Shown: positions 42,335-51,011, counted from the stretch's first letter. The stretch is 64,000 nt of DNA from Pseudonocardia autotrophica (GCF_000717175.1 NZ_JNYD01000023.1:27148-91147), one strand, 5' to 3'. Notes: generated by a model from the sequence alone, not told the origin. Made by a program: numbers and translations.

Positions 42335-43638
42335 GCGGGGTGTTCTCCGGTGGGTGCGGGGACGCTGAGCGCGGTGGACAGGTCGGGGACGGTGCGGTCG
42401 CCGAGGCGGTAGGTGCCGTCGGGCAGGGCGACGACGTCGAGGTGCGCCTCGTGCGGTGCCCCGCACCGCCGCTCGCACCCGACGACGTGGGCGCGAGGGA
42501 GCTCGCGCGCCCGGCCCAGCACCTCCCGGACGTCCGCCCGGACGTCGGCGTGCGACTTCGCGCAGCCCGGCCGCCCGGCGCAGGCGCTGACGGCCAGGGC
42601 GGGCGCGTCGGCCGTGAGCACGAACCCGTGGGCGCGCAGGCGCTGCCGGGCGTCGGGGGCGGGGTCGGGCAGCACCAGCGTGCGCCAGGGGGTCACGATC
42701 GTCTCGGGCGCCGCGGCGGCGAGCCCGCGCAGCTGGGCGACCGAGATCTCGCCCAGGACGGGGGCGACGCCGAGGGCCTCACCGCCGTCGTCACGGGGAA
42801 TCGGGCCGATCGGAACCCCCGACTCGCAGAGCTCGCGACTCGCGCTGCCGGAGCTCGCGACTCGCGCTGCGGGATCTCCCGACTCGCGGTGCGGGAACTC
42901 CCGACTCGCGGTGCCGGAGCTCGCGACTCGCGGTGCCGGATCTCCCGACTCGCGGGCGAGGGCGGCGGCGATCCGGGCCGGGGCGTCCGGGACCTCGGCG
43001 GCGCGCCAGGCCCCGGCACAACCGGGCCGTTCCTCCTCGCGGAGCGTGAGAAACACCTCAGCGGCGGCGACGAGCAGGGCGGGCGCGTCCGCCGGGACGC
43101 ACGACAGCGCCGTCGGCACCCCGGCGACCTGCAGGAACCCGAGATCCGGCGCCTCCGCGACCCAGCACAGGTCCGGGCGCTCGGCGGCGACGTCACCTCT
43201 CCCGTCGTCCAGGGCGAACAGGAACCGGCCGGGCAGCGCGGCGAGCGCGGGGCGGGCGCACAGTGCCTCGTCGAGCGCACGCGCCAGGCCCCGGACGTCC
43301 GCCCGCCCGCCGGTCAGCCCGGACAGCGGCGAGGCCAGGACGTTGCGCACCCGCTCGTGCGACGGCGCCGGGATCAGCCCGGCCGCGGCGAGCCGCGAGA
43401 CGAGCCGCGGGTCCTCCCGGTTCAGGCCCCTGAGCTGCAGGTTCCCCCGCGACGTGAGGTGCACCGCGCCGTCGCCGAGCTCCTCGGCGCACGCCGCGAG
43501 GACCCGCAGCTGGGCCGCCGCGACCACCCCGCCCGGCAGGCGGAGGCGAGCCAGGGCGCCGTCGGCCGCGTCGTGCGGCGCGAGCACGCCGGGGCAGGCG
43601 TCGGCGCGCGAGCGGGCGGCGGGCGCAGGGGTGGGCAC
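42331..43638 (-). CDS. cobG: Precorrin-3B synthase, with a repeat-coded insertion
   Basis: 435 residues. CobG is a sulfite-reductase-like iron-sulfur/sirohaem-type enzyme that makes precorrin-3B using O2. N-terminal RADACPGVLAPHDAADGALA, VHLTSRGNLQLRGL (ferredoxin-like block) and C-terminal cysteines in VSACAGRPGCAKSH and VVGCERRCGAP (4Fe-4S ligands) are intact. Between about residues 229 and 273 an Ala/Ser/Arg-rich stretch (ESGDPAPRVASSGTASREF, nearly repeated after 22 residues) is translated from a 22-bp tandem array. The GTG at 43638 is chosen as it directly precedes the conserved N-terminus; an upstream ATG extension looks non-coding. Confidence 0.92.
   Translation of the reverse strand: MPTPAPAARSRADACPGVLAPHDAADGALARLRLPGGVVAAAQLRVLAACAEELGDGAVHLTSRGNLQLRGLNREDPRLVSRLAAAGLIPAPSHERVRNVLASPLSGLTGGRADVRGLARALDEALCARPALAALPGRFLFALDDGRGDVAAERPDLCWVAEAPDLGFLQVAGVPTALSCVPADAPALLVAAAEVFLTLREEERPGCAGAWRAAEVPDAPARIAAALARESGDPAPRVASSGTASREFPHRESGDPAARVASSGSASRELCESGVPIGPIPRDDGGEALGVAPVLGEISVAQLRGLAAAAPETIVTPWRTLVLPDPAPDARQRLRAHGFVLTADAPALAVSACAGRPGCAKSHADVRADVREVLGRARELPRAHVVGCERRCGAPHEAHLDVVALPDGTYRLGDRTVPDLSTALSVPAPTGEHPA
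42821..42953. repeat. 22-bp tandem repeat array inside cobG
   Basis: GACTCGC starts at 42821, 42837, 42859, 42881, 42903, 42925 and 42947: six units on an exact 22-bp period after a shortened first one. It is the same unit as arrays 1 and 2 (CCCGACTCGCGGTGCGGGAA plus two bases). Three units make 66 bases, so the peptide repeats every 22 residues and the frame stays open. Confidence 0.92.
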
Positions 43639-43644
43639 GGCAGC

Positions 43645-43650
43645 ACTGTA
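43645..43650 (-). promoter_or_regulatory. Possible -10 element, leaderless cobG transcript
   Basis: On the minus strand TACAGT lies six bases before the GTG start (TACAGTGCTGCCGTG) and fits TANNNT. Transcription would then begin at or next to the start codon, and no Shine-Dalgarno sequence is present. No good -35 was seen. Confidence 0.4.
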
Positions 43651-43720
43651 AACACGAACCGGGCCGCTTGACGCGGAGTGATCCCGTTGCGGAGAGTGGG
43701 CCCGGAACAACCGCATACGG

Positions 43721-43866
43721 CGAGCGGGACCCAGGAAGACCGGTGCGAGTCCGGCGCGGTCCCGCCACTGTCACCGGGGAGCAGACCCCGCACGGACGGC
43801 CACGGGGAGACCTGGAAGGCCGGGGCGAGCGCGGATCCGGGAGCCAGGACACTGACCCGCCCGCCG
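43721..43866 (+). promoter_or_regulatory. Cobalamin riboswitch
   Basis: Contains the conserved cobalamin-aptamer pieces: CCGGTGCGAGTCCGG (43740-43754), GTCCCGCCACTGT right after it, and the B12 box GCCAGGACACTGACC (43843-43857). It lies 50 bases before cobN on the same strand, with the gene's own ribosome binding site outside the aptamer, so control may be through termination or occlusion. Represses cobN when B12 is plentiful (family knowledge). Confidence 0.93.
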
Positions 43867-43914
43867 CGCACCACCCACGACCCGGGACGCGGATCCCGCA
43901 GGAGAGGACCTTCG

Positions 43915-46900
43915 ATGAGCGCTGCCCCGACCCCCCACGGCCCGGGGCGGATCCTGCTGCTCTCGACCTCGGACACCGACCTGCTGTCCGCCCGGGCCTC
44001 CGGCGCCGACTTCCGCCTGGCCAACCCCAACCGCGTGCTGCTCGACGAGCTGCCGGCGATGGTCGCCGAGGCCGCCGTCGTGGTGGTGCGGGTGCTGGGC
44101 GGGTACCGGTACTGGGAGGAGGGGCTGGACCTCCTCCGCGCCTCCGGAACCCCGCTCGTCGCGCTCGGCGGCGAGATGGCGCCCGACGCCGAGATGATGG
44201 AGCTGTCGACGGTCCCCGCCGGCGTCGCGGCCGAGGCGCACACCTACTTCGCGCAGGGCGGGGCCGGGAACCTCCGCCAGCTGCACGCCTTCCTCTCCGA
44301 CACCGTGCTGCTCACCGGCGAGGGGTTCGCGCCGCCGGTCGCCCTGCCCGAATGGGGAGTACTGGAGCGTCCCGCGGCTCCCGCGCAGGGCCCCACGGTC
44401 GCCGTGCTCTACTACCGCGCCCAGCAGCTCGCCGGGAACACCGCGTACGTCGAGGCCCTCTGCCGGGCGATCGAGGCCAAGGGCGCCACCCCGCTGCCGA
44501 TCTTCTGCGCCTCGCTGCGGCAGGCCCCGGCCGCGCTGCTGGAGACGCTTCGCCAGGCCGACGCCATGATCGTCACGGTCCTCGCGGCCGGCGGGACCAA
44601 GCCCGCGTCGGCGCAGGCCGGCGGCGAGGACGAGGAGTGGGACGTCGCGGAGCTCGCCGCGCTCGACGTCCCGATCCTGCAGGGCCTCTGCCTCACCTCC
44701 AGCCGCGCCGCCTGGGACGAGAACGACGACGGGCTGTCGCCGCTCGACGTCGCCACCCAGGTCGCCGTGCCCGAGTTCGACGGCCGGCTGATCACGGTCC
44801 CGTTCTCGTTCAAGGAGGTCGACGCGGACGGCCTGTCCGTCTACGTCCCGGACGAGGAGCGCGCGGCCCGGGTCGCCGGGATCGCGGTGCGGCACGCCGA
44901 CCTGCGGCGGATCCCCAACGCGGACAAGAAGATCGTGCTCATGCTGAGCGCGTACCCGACCAAGCACGCGCGGATCGGCAACGCGGTCGGGCTGGACACC
45001 CCGGCGTCGACGGTCGCCCTGCTCAAGGCGATGGACGAGGCGGGCTACGACGTCGGTGACTTTCCCGGCGTCGAGGCAGGGGACGGCGACGCGCTCATCC
45101 ACGCCCTGATCGAGGCCGGCGGCCAGGACCCGGACTGGCTCACCGAGGAGAAGCTGGCCGGCAACCCGATCCGCATCTCCGCAGCGCGGTACCAGCGCTG
45201 GTTCGACACCCTCCCGGAGGACTTCCGTTCCGGGGTGATCGAGCACTGGGGGCAGCCGCCGGGGGAGCACTACGTGCAGGACGGCGACATCGTCGTCGCG
45301 GCGCTGCGGTCCGGGAACGTCACGCTGATCGTCCAGCCGCCCCGCGGCTTCGGCGAGAACCCGGTGGCGATCTACCACGACCCGGACCTGCCGCCGTCGC
45401 ACCACTACCTCGCGGCCTACCGCTGGCTCGCCGCCCCGGTCGCCGACGGGGGCTTCGGCGCCGACGCCGTGGTCCACATCGGCAAGCACGGCAACCTGGA
45501 GTGGCTGCCCGGCAAGACGCTCGGCATGTCCGCGTCCTGCGGTACCGACGCGGCGCTCGGCGACCTCCCGCTGATCTACCCGTTCCTGGTCAACGACCCG
45601 GGCGAGGGGACGCAGGCGAAGCGCCGGGCGCACGCCACGCTCGTCGACCACCTGATCCCGCCGATGGCCCGCGCCGAGACCTACGGCGACATCTCCCGCC
45701 TCGAGCAGCTGCTCGACGAGCACGCCAACGTCTCCGCGCTCGACCCGGCCAAGCTCCCCGCGATCCGTCAGCAGATCTGGACGCTGATGACCGCGGCGAA
45801 GATGGACCACGACCTCGGGCTTGACTCCCGGCCGCACGAGGCCGAGTTCGACGACATGCTCCTGCACGTCGACGGCTGGCTGTGCGAGATCAAGGACGTC
45901 CAGATCCGGGACGGCCTGCACGTCCTCTCGGCCGCGCCGGAGGGGGACACGAGGGTCGACCTGGTGCTCGCGATGCTCCGCACCCGGCAGATGTGGGGCG
46001 GCGAGCAGAGCGTCCCCGGCCTGCGCGAGGCGCTGGGCCTGGCCGAGGACGGCAGCGAGGCCCGCGGTGCGGTCGACGAGGTCGAGCAGCTGGCGCACGC
46101 GCTGGTCGCCGACATGGAGGCCGCCGGCTGGGACCCCGACGCCGTCCCCGCCGTCGTCGCCGCGAATCTCACGGCGCGACTCACCGAAGCCGAGAGCGCG
46201 ACTCGCGGAACCCCCACCCACGACCCCGCGAGTCGGGGTGTGGGCTCCGGTGAGTCGGGCTCTGAGATTCACGAGGGCGCTGATCCCGAGACGGTCGAGC
46301 GGATCCTGCGGTTCGCGGCGACCGAGGTGGTGCCGCGGCTGGCGGAGACCGCGCACGAGATCGACCGGGTGCTGCACGCGTTGAACGGCGGGTTCATCCC
46401 CGCCGGACCCTCCGGCTCCCCGCTCCGCGGGCTGATCAACGTGCTGCCGACCGGCCGGAACTTCTACTCGGTCGACCCCAAGGCCGTGCCCAGTCGGTTG
46501 GCGTGGGAGACCGGGCAGGCCATGGCGGAGTCGCTCGTCGAGCGCTACCGCCGGGACCACGGCGGCGAGTACCCCCGGTCCGTCGGGCTGTCGGTGTGGG
46601 GGACCTCCGCCATGCGGACCAGCGGCGACGACGTCGCGGAGGTCTTCGCGCTCCTCGGCGTCCGGCCCGTGTGGGACGAGATGTCCCGGCGCGTCACGAC
46701 GCTGGAGGTCGTCGACCTCGAGGAGCTCGGGCGGCCGCGCATCGACGTCACGGTGCGCATCTCCGGCTTCTTCCGGGACGCGTTCCCGCACGTCCTGGCC
46801 CTGCTCGACGACGCCGTCCAGCTGGTCAGCGACCTGGACGAGCCGGCCGAGCAGAACTTCGTGAAGGCCCATGTGCTGCAGGACGAGCAGCGCACCGGCG

Positions 46901-47637
46901 ACCGCCGCCGGGCCACCACGCGGATCTTCGGGTCCAAGCCCGGCACCTACGGGGCGGGCCTGCTCCAGCTCGTCGACTCCAAGAACTGGCGGGACGACGC
47001 CGACCTCGCCGAGGTCTACACGACCTGGGGCGGCTACGCCTACGGCCGCGGCCTCGACGGCGCCCCCGCACGGGACGACATGGAGACGGCCTACCGGCGC
47101 ATCGCGGTGGCGGCCAAGAACACCGACACCCGCGAGCACGACATCGCCGACTCGGACGACTACTACCAGTACCACGGCGGCATGGTCGCGACCGTCCGCG
47201 CCCTGACCGGCGAGGCGCCCGAGGCGTACATCGGCGACTCGACCCGGCCGGACTCGGTGCGGACCCGGACGCTGCACGAGGAGACCGCCCGCGTCTTCCG
47301 CGCCCGCGTGGTCAACCCGCGCTGGATCGAGGCCATGCGGCGGCACGGGTACAAGGGCGCGTTCGAGATGGCCGCGACCGTCGACTACCTGTTCGGCTGG
47401 GACGCCACGACAGGTGTGGTCGCGGACTGGCAGTACGAGAAGCTCACCGAGTCCTACGTCCTCGACCCGGACAACCGGAAGTTCCTCTCCGAGTCGAACC
47501 CGTGGGCGTTGCACGGCATGGCCGAGCGGCTGCTCGAGGCGGTGGAGCGCGGGCTGTGGGAGGCCCCGGAGCAGGCCACGCTCGACGCCCTGCGCCAGGC
47601 CTACCTGGAGACCGAGGGCGACCTCGAGGCCGAGTAG
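43915..47637 (+). CDS. cobN: Cobaltochelatase subunit CobN, with a repeat-coded insertion
   Basis: 1240 residues, large ATP-dependent cobaltochelatase subunit that inserts cobalt into hydrogenobyrinate diamide with CobS and CobT. Blocks seen: ILLLSTSDTDLLSARASG, VHIGKHGNLEWLPGKTLGMS, FLVNDPGEGTQAKRRAHATL, LPTGRNFYSVDPKAVPSRLA, GGMVATVRALTGEAPEAYIG. At about residues 750-785 a stretch (ESATRGTPTHDPASRGVGSG) is encoded by an imperfect palindrome carrying the GAGTCG repeat core. The ATG at 43915 follows AGGAGAGGA. Controlled by the cobalamin riboswitch upstream; diverges from cobG. CobS/CobT are not in the window. Confidence 0.95.
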   Translation: MSAAPTPHGPGRILLLSTSDTDLLSARASGADFRLANPNRVLLDELPAMVAEAAVVVVRVLGGYRYWEEGLDLLRASGTPLVALGGEMAPDAEMMELSTVPAGVAAEAHTYFAQGGAGNLRQLHAFLSDTVLLTGEGFAPPVALPEWGVLERPAAPAQGPTVAVLYYRAQQLAGNTAYVEALCRAIEAKGATPLPIFCASLRQAPAALLETLRQADAMIVTVLAAGGTKPASAQAGGEDEEWDVAELAALDVPILQGLCLTSSRAAWDENDDGLSPLDVATQVAVPEFDGRLITVPFSFKEVDADGLSVYVPDEERAARVAGIAVRHADLRRIPNADKKIVLMLSAYPTKHARIGNAVGLDTPASTVALLKAMDEAGYDVGDFPGVEAGDGDALIHALIEAGGQDPDWLTEEKLAGNPIRISAARYQRWFDTLPEDFRSGVIEHWGQPPGEHYVQDGDIVVAALRSGNVTLIVQPPRGFGENPVAIYHDPDLPPSHHYLAAYRWLAAPVADGGFGADAVVHIGKHGNLEWLPGKTLGMSASCGTDAALGDLPLIYPFLVNDPGEGTQAKRRAHATLVDHLIPPMARAETYGDISRLEQLLDEHANVSALDPAKLPAIRQQIWTLMTAAKMDHDLGLDSRPHEAEFDDMLLHVDGWLCEIKDVQIRDGLHVLSAAPEGDTRVDLVLAMLRTRQMWGGEQSVPGLREALGLAEDGSEARGAVDEVEQLAHALVADMEAAGWDPDAVPAVVAANLTARLTEAESATRGTPTHDPASRGVGSGESGSEIHEGADPETVERILRFAATEVVPRLAETAHEIDRVLHALNGGFIPAGPSGSPLRGLINVLPTGRNFYSVDPKAVPSRLAWETGQAMAESLVERYRRDHGGEYPRSVGLSVWGTSAMRTSGDDVAEVFALLGVRPVWDEMSRRVTTLEVVDLEELGRPRIDVTVRISGFFRDAFPHVLALLDDAVQLVSDLDEPAEQNFVKAHVLQDEQRTGDRRRATTRIFGSKPGTYGAGLLQLVDSKNWRDDADLAEVYTTWGGYAYGRGLDGAPARDDMETAYRRIAVAAKNTDTREHDIADSDDYYQYHGGMVATVRALTGEAPEAYIGDSTRPDSVRTRTLHEETARVFRARVVNPRWIEAMRRHGYKGAFEMAATVDYLFGWDATTGVVADWQYEKLTESYVLDPDNRKFLSESNPWALHGMAERLLEAVERGLWEAPEQATLDALRQAYLETEGDLEAE
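46164..46270. repeat. Long imperfect palindrome inside cobN
   Basis: Nested arms: GAATCTCA / TGAGATTC at the outside (46164-46171, 46263-46270), CGACTCACCG / CGGTGAGTCG next, then CCCACCC-type / GGGTGTGGG further in, with GCGACTCGCGG and CCGCGAGTCGG near the centre. The core words are those of the 22-bp arrays. The frame is open throughout. Confidence 0.8.
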
Positions 47638-47714
47638 GGCCGCACGCCGGTCTGGCCGACGGCTACGACCGCCTGCTCGACGAGGCACTGGCCGCGCGGG
47701 CCGGCTGATCCGCT

Positions 47715-47756
47715 CGTGAGTGGCGATGGTCGCCATAGCGACCATCGGCACTCACG
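47715..47756. repeat. Palindromic repeat, family B, between cobN and marR
   Basis: CGTGAGTGGCGATGGTCGC and its reverse complement (one mismatch) around a four-base loop CATA. An outer inverted repeat GCTGATCCG ... CGGATCAGC flanks it (about 47705 and 47764). It lies between converging genes, so termination is likely. Confidence 0.9.
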
Positions 47757-47767
47757 GCCCGAACGGA

Positions 47768-48193
47768 TCAGCGGGCCAGCCGGCCGAGGTGCAGCCGCAG
47801 GTCGCCCGCGGCCGCCCCCAGCTCCTGCAGCAACGCCGCCTCGACCTCGCCGACGGCCGGCGCCAGCCGCGCGTGCAGCTCCCGTCCCCGGTCCGACAGC
47901 AGGACGAGCACACGGCGGCGGTCGGTCTCGTCGACGCGCCGGTAGACCAGCCCCTGGTCGATCAGCCGGTCCACGATCTTCGTCAGGGTCGGGGCCGGGA
48001 CGCGCACGGCCGCGGCGATGCCGCTCATCGGGTGCCCCTCGCCGTCGGCGAGCAGGTCGAGGACGCGCCACCGGTCGAGCCCGGGGCCGTCCGGCCCGAG
48101 CGCCTCCTCGACCCGCCGCTCCACCCGGTGCGCCGCGCCCGCGAGCGCGTCGAGGAGGCCGGCGTCGGTGACCGAGGGTGGTGCACTGCTCAC
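47768..48193 (-). CDS. MarR family transcriptional regulator
   Basis: 141 residues, normal length. Winged helix: GHPMSGIAAAVRVPAPTLTK (recognition helix) then DRLIDQGLVYRRVDETDRRR with the DxRRxxV-type wing. The GTG start at 48193 lies about 100 bases from the divergent AmiC-like gene, so it may regulate that gene and the formamidase locus; this is positional inference. Ligand unknown. Confidence 0.88.
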   Translation of the reverse strand: MSSAPPSVTDAGLLDALAGAAHRVERRVEEALGPDGPGLDRWRVLDLLADGEGHPMSGIAAAVRVPAPTLTKIVDRLIDQGLVYRRVDETDRRRVLVLLSDRGRELHARLAPAVGEVEAALLQELGAAAGDLRLHLGRLAR

Positions 48194-48295
48194 GGCGGGT
48201 CCACTTCCTGCGGGGAGGGGTGACGGGGAGGGCTGTCCTGGACAAGACTCTCACGGGGCGGACTCGGACGGCGGACGCGAGCGGGGAGGTCCGCG

Positions 48296-49384
48296 ATGCG
48301 CACGGCCGGCAGGGGCGGGGAGCAGGGCTCGGGGATCGGCGACGTCGTGGAGGTCGCCTTCGTGGTGCCGCGCAGCGGCCCGGCGGGGCTGTTCGGGCCC
48401 GCCTGCGAGTCCTGCGGTGCCCTGGCGGCGGCCGAGCTGAACGCGGCCGGGGGCGTGCTCGGCCGCGAGGTCCGGCTGCACGCGGTCGACGGCGGTCGCG
48501 CACCGGCACAGGTCGCCGCGGAGGTCGGGGCGCTCGTCGAGGCGGGGGCGGTGCAGGCGGTGTCCGGCTGGCACATCTCGGCCGTCCGGCAGGAGATCGC
48601 GCCGCGGGTCAGCGGCCGGGTCCCGTACGTCTACGCCCCGCTCTACGAGGGCGGCGAGCGCACCCCGGGGGTGTTCCTCGCCGGCGAGACCCCGGACCGG
48701 CAGGTGCTGCCCGGCCTGCGCTGGATGGCCGCGGAGCTGGGTGTGCGGACCTGGTGCGTCGTCGGCGACGACTACGTGTGGCCCCGCGTCTCGGCGCGGG
48801 CCGCACGGCGCTGGGCGCGGACCACGCCGGACGTGCGGATCCTCGACCAGGTCTTCGTCCCCCTCGGCACCGAGGACTTCACCGACGCGCTCGACCGGGT
48901 GCTGCGCTCGGGCGCGCAGGGCGTGCTGATGTTCCTGGTGGGCTCGGACGCGGTGCGCTTCAACCGTGCCTTCGCGGCCGCGGGCGGCGACCGCCGGTGC
49001 GTGCGGTTCAGCCCGCTGATGGAGGAGAACATGCTGCTCGCGAGCGGTCCCTCGCGCGAGCTGTACTCCGCCGCGGCCTGGTTCGAGAGCCTCCCGACGG
49101 CGGCCGGCCTGGACTTCTCGCGCCGCTACGTCGAGCGGTTCGGGCCGCGCGCGCCGGTGCCGGGCGCGCTCGCCGAGTCCTGCTTCGAGGGGCTGACCCT
49201 GCTGGCCCGGCTGGCCGAGCGGGCCCGCTCGCTCGACGTCGACGCCGTGTCGGGGGCGGGGGAGGGGATCGCCTACGAGAGCCCGCGCGGCGACGTCGCG
49301 CTGGTGCACAACCACCTCCGGCAGGACGTCTACCTGGCCCGGGCCGACGGGCTGGAGTTCGACGTGCTCGCCCGCTTGACCTGA
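48296..49384 (+). CDS. AmiC/FmdD-like amide-binding protein without a signal peptide
   Basis: 362-residue periplasmic-binding-protein family 5 domain: VEVAFVVPRSGPAGLFGPAC, VDGGRAPAQVAAEVGALVEA, TWCVVGDDYVWPRVSARAAR, and FVPLGTEDFTDALDRVLRSG. It is close in size and layout to AmiC, the cytoplasmic amide sensor of Pseudomonas, and to FmdD of formamidase clusters. The N-terminus (MRTAGRGGEQGSGIGD) has no hydrophobic core and no lipobox, so it is predicted cytosolic and more likely a sensor than a transporter subunit. GGGGAGG precedes the ATG. The neighbouring fmdB and fmdA support amides as ligand. No AmiR-type partner (ANTAR) is adjacent; the ANTAR protein at 30.5 kb is remote. Confidence 0.8.
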   Translation: MRTAGRGGEQGSGIGDVVEVAFVVPRSGPAGLFGPACESCGALAAAELNAAGGVLGREVRLHAVDGGRAPAQVAAEVGALVEAGAVQAVSGWHISAVRQEIAPRVSGRVPYVYAPLYEGGERTPGVFLAGETPDRQVLPGLRWMAAELGVRTWCVVGDDYVWPRVSARAARRWARTTPDVRILDQVFVPLGTEDFTDALDRVLRSGAQGVLMFLVGSDAVRFNRAFAAAGGDRRCVRFSPLMEENMLLASGPSRELYSAAAWFESLPTAAGLDFSRRYVERFGPRAPVPGALAESCFEGLTLLARLAERARSLDVDAVSGAGEGIAYESPRGDVALVHNHLRQDVYLARADGLEFDVLARLT

Positions 49385-49419
49385 TTGCTGTCGCTCGACA
49401 TAGTTTCACATGACAGCAA
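49385..49419. promoter_or_regulatory. Inverted repeat upstream of fmdB
   Basis: TTGCTGTC (49385-49392) and GACAGCAA (49412-49419) are perfect inverted copies 19 bases apart; within the left part TGTCGctCGACA (49389-49400) is also a dyad. The segment is AT-rich for this genome and lies 16 bases before the fmdB start, as expected for an operator/promoter region. Confidence 0.5.
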
Positions 49420-49434
49420 ATCGGGGAGGCGCCC

Positions 49435-49719
49435 GTGCCCACCTACGCGTTCCGCTGCCCCCACTGCGGGGGATTCGACGTGATCCGGCCGATGCGTGAG
49501 GCGGGGGCACCCGCCACCTGCCCCGAGTGCGGCACCGCGGCCCGCCGGGTTTTCGAGTCACCGGCGTTGCGCGCGGGCGACCCCCGGATGCGCCGCGCCC
49601 TCGACGCCTCGGAACGCAGCGCCGACGAGCCCGCCGTCGTCTCCTCCGTGCCCGGCCGCAACCGCAGGGCCACCCCGATCAGCCGGGACCCGCGGCACGC
49701 CCGCCTGCCCCGTCCCTGA
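49435..49719 (+). CDS. fmdB: FmdB-type zinc-ribbon protein
   Basis: 94 residues. N-terminal FmdB/CxxC_CxxC regulatory zinc ribbon: PTYAFRCPHCGGFDV with a second pair in ATCPECGTAARRVFESPALR, four cysteines for one zinc. The C-terminal 45 residues are basic and disordered, ending in ARLPRP. FmdB is a putative regulator of formamidase genes, often found beside fmdA as here. GTG start, with GGGGAGG six bases upstream. Confidence 0.9.
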   Translation: MPTYAFRCPHCGGFDVIRPMREAGAPATCPECGTAARRVFESPALRAGDPRMRRALDASERSADEPAVVSSVPGRNRRATPISRDPRHARLPRP

Positions 49720-49763
49720 CGCAAGTCCGGCTCGATCACCGAAGCTGACCAGGAGGAACCGCC

Positions 49764-51011
49764 ATGCCCGACGTCGTCTTCTCCGTCGACCAGGCGAAGC
49801 CCATGCGTGACCAGAAGGCGCCCGGCCACAACCGCTGGCACCCGAGCATCCCGCCGGCGGTGACCGTCGCCCCCGACTCCTCGATCCGCGTCGAGTGCCG
49901 GGAGTGGACGGACGCCCAGATCGGCAACAACGACTCGGCGAACGACGTCCGGGACGTCGACCTCACCCGCTGCCACATGCTCTCCGGACCGATCGCGGTC
50001 GAGGGCGCCGAGCCGGGGGACCTGCTCGTCGTCGACATCCTCGACCTCGGCCCGGTGCCCCAGGAGACGGGCCCGGCGCCCGGCCAGGGCTGGGGCTACA
50101 CGGGCATCTTCGCGAAGCAGAACGGCGGCGGCTTCCTGACCGACCGCTTCCCCGACGCCTACAAGGCGATCTGGGACTTCTCCGGGCAGGTCGCCACCTC
50201 GCGCCACCTGCCGGGCGTGAAGTACACCGGCATCACCCACCCCGGCCTGTTCGGCACCGCGCCCAGCCACGAGCTGCTGAGCCGGTGGAACGCCCGGGAA
50301 CGGGCGCTCATCGCCACCGACCCGGACCGCGTGCCGCCCCTGGCCCTGCCTCCGTTGGAGGAAGCCACCCTGGGCGGGAGCGCCACCGGCGACGTCCTCC
50401 GCGAGATCGCCCGCGACGGCGCCCGCACCGTGCCCGCCCGCGAGAACGGCGGCAACCACGACATCAAGAACTTCACCCGCGGCAGCCGCGTCTTCTACCC
50501 GGTGCACGTGCCGGGCGCCCTGTTCTCCGGCGGCGACCTGCACTTCTCCCAGGGCGACGGCGAGATCACCTTCTGCGGCGCGATCGAGATGGGCGGGTTC
50601 ATCGACTTCCACGTCGACCTGATCAAGGGCGGCATGGAGACCTACGGCGTGACGACCAACCCGATCCTGATGCCGGGCAACGTCGAGCCGCGGTACTCCG
50701 AGTTCCTCACCTTCATCGGCATCGGCGTGCAGCACGAGACCGACACCCAGCTCTACAACGACGCCACCGAGGCCTACCGCAACGCCTGCCTGAACGCCGT
50801 CACCTACCTGGAGAAGTTCGGCTACTCCGGCCCCCAGGCCTACCTGCTGCTCGGGTCGGCGCCGATCGAGGGCCGCGTCTCCGGCGTCGTCGACATCCCG
50901 AACGCCTGCTGCTCGCTCTACCTGCCGACGGCGATCTTCGACGACGACCTGCGGCCGTCGGCGAGCGGCCCGGCGCGAAAGGACCGGGGGAGCTGCGCGG
51001 TGAGCTCGTGA
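49764..51011 (+). CDS. fmdA: Formamidase
   Basis: 415-residue acetamidase/formamidase family enzyme, hydrolysing formamide (or short amides) to formate and ammonia. Family blocks: PGHNRWHPSIPPAVTVAPDS, ECREWTDAQIGNNDSANDVR, GPVPQETGPAPGQGWGYTGI, PARENGGNHDIKNF and GGDLHFSQGDGEITFCGAIE. Length is close to characterised formamidases. AGGAGG lies seven bases before the ATG. The stop overlaps the following hydrolase start, so the two are coupled. Likely nitrogen-scavenging; upstream dyad and AmiC-like gene suggest amide-responsive control. Confidence 0.94.
   Translation: MPDVVFSVDQAKPMRDQKAPGHNRWHPSIPPAVTVAPDSSIRVECREWTDAQIGNNDSANDVRDVDLTRCHMLSGPIAVEGAEPGDLLVVDILDLGPVPQETGPAPGQGWGYTGIFAKQNGGGFLTDRFPDAYKAIWDFSGQVATSRHLPGVKYTGITHPGLFGTAPSHELLSRWNARERALIATDPDRVPPLALPPLEEATLGGSATGDVLREIARDGARTVPARENGGNHDIKNFTRGSRVFYPVHVPGALFSGGDLHFSQGDGEITFCGAIEMGGFIDFHVDLIKGGMETYGVTTNPILMPGNVEPRYSEFLTFIGIGVQHETDTQLYNDATEAYRNACLNAVTYLEKFGYSGPQAYLLLGSAPIEGRVSGVVDIPNACCSLYLPTAIFDDDLRPSASGPARKDRGSCAVSS

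Noticed and set aside
47638..47710. Possible extension or small gene after cobN
   Set aside because: The stretch can be read as AHAGLADGYDRLLDEALAARAG in another frame, but has no start signal and no homology that I recognise; not called.
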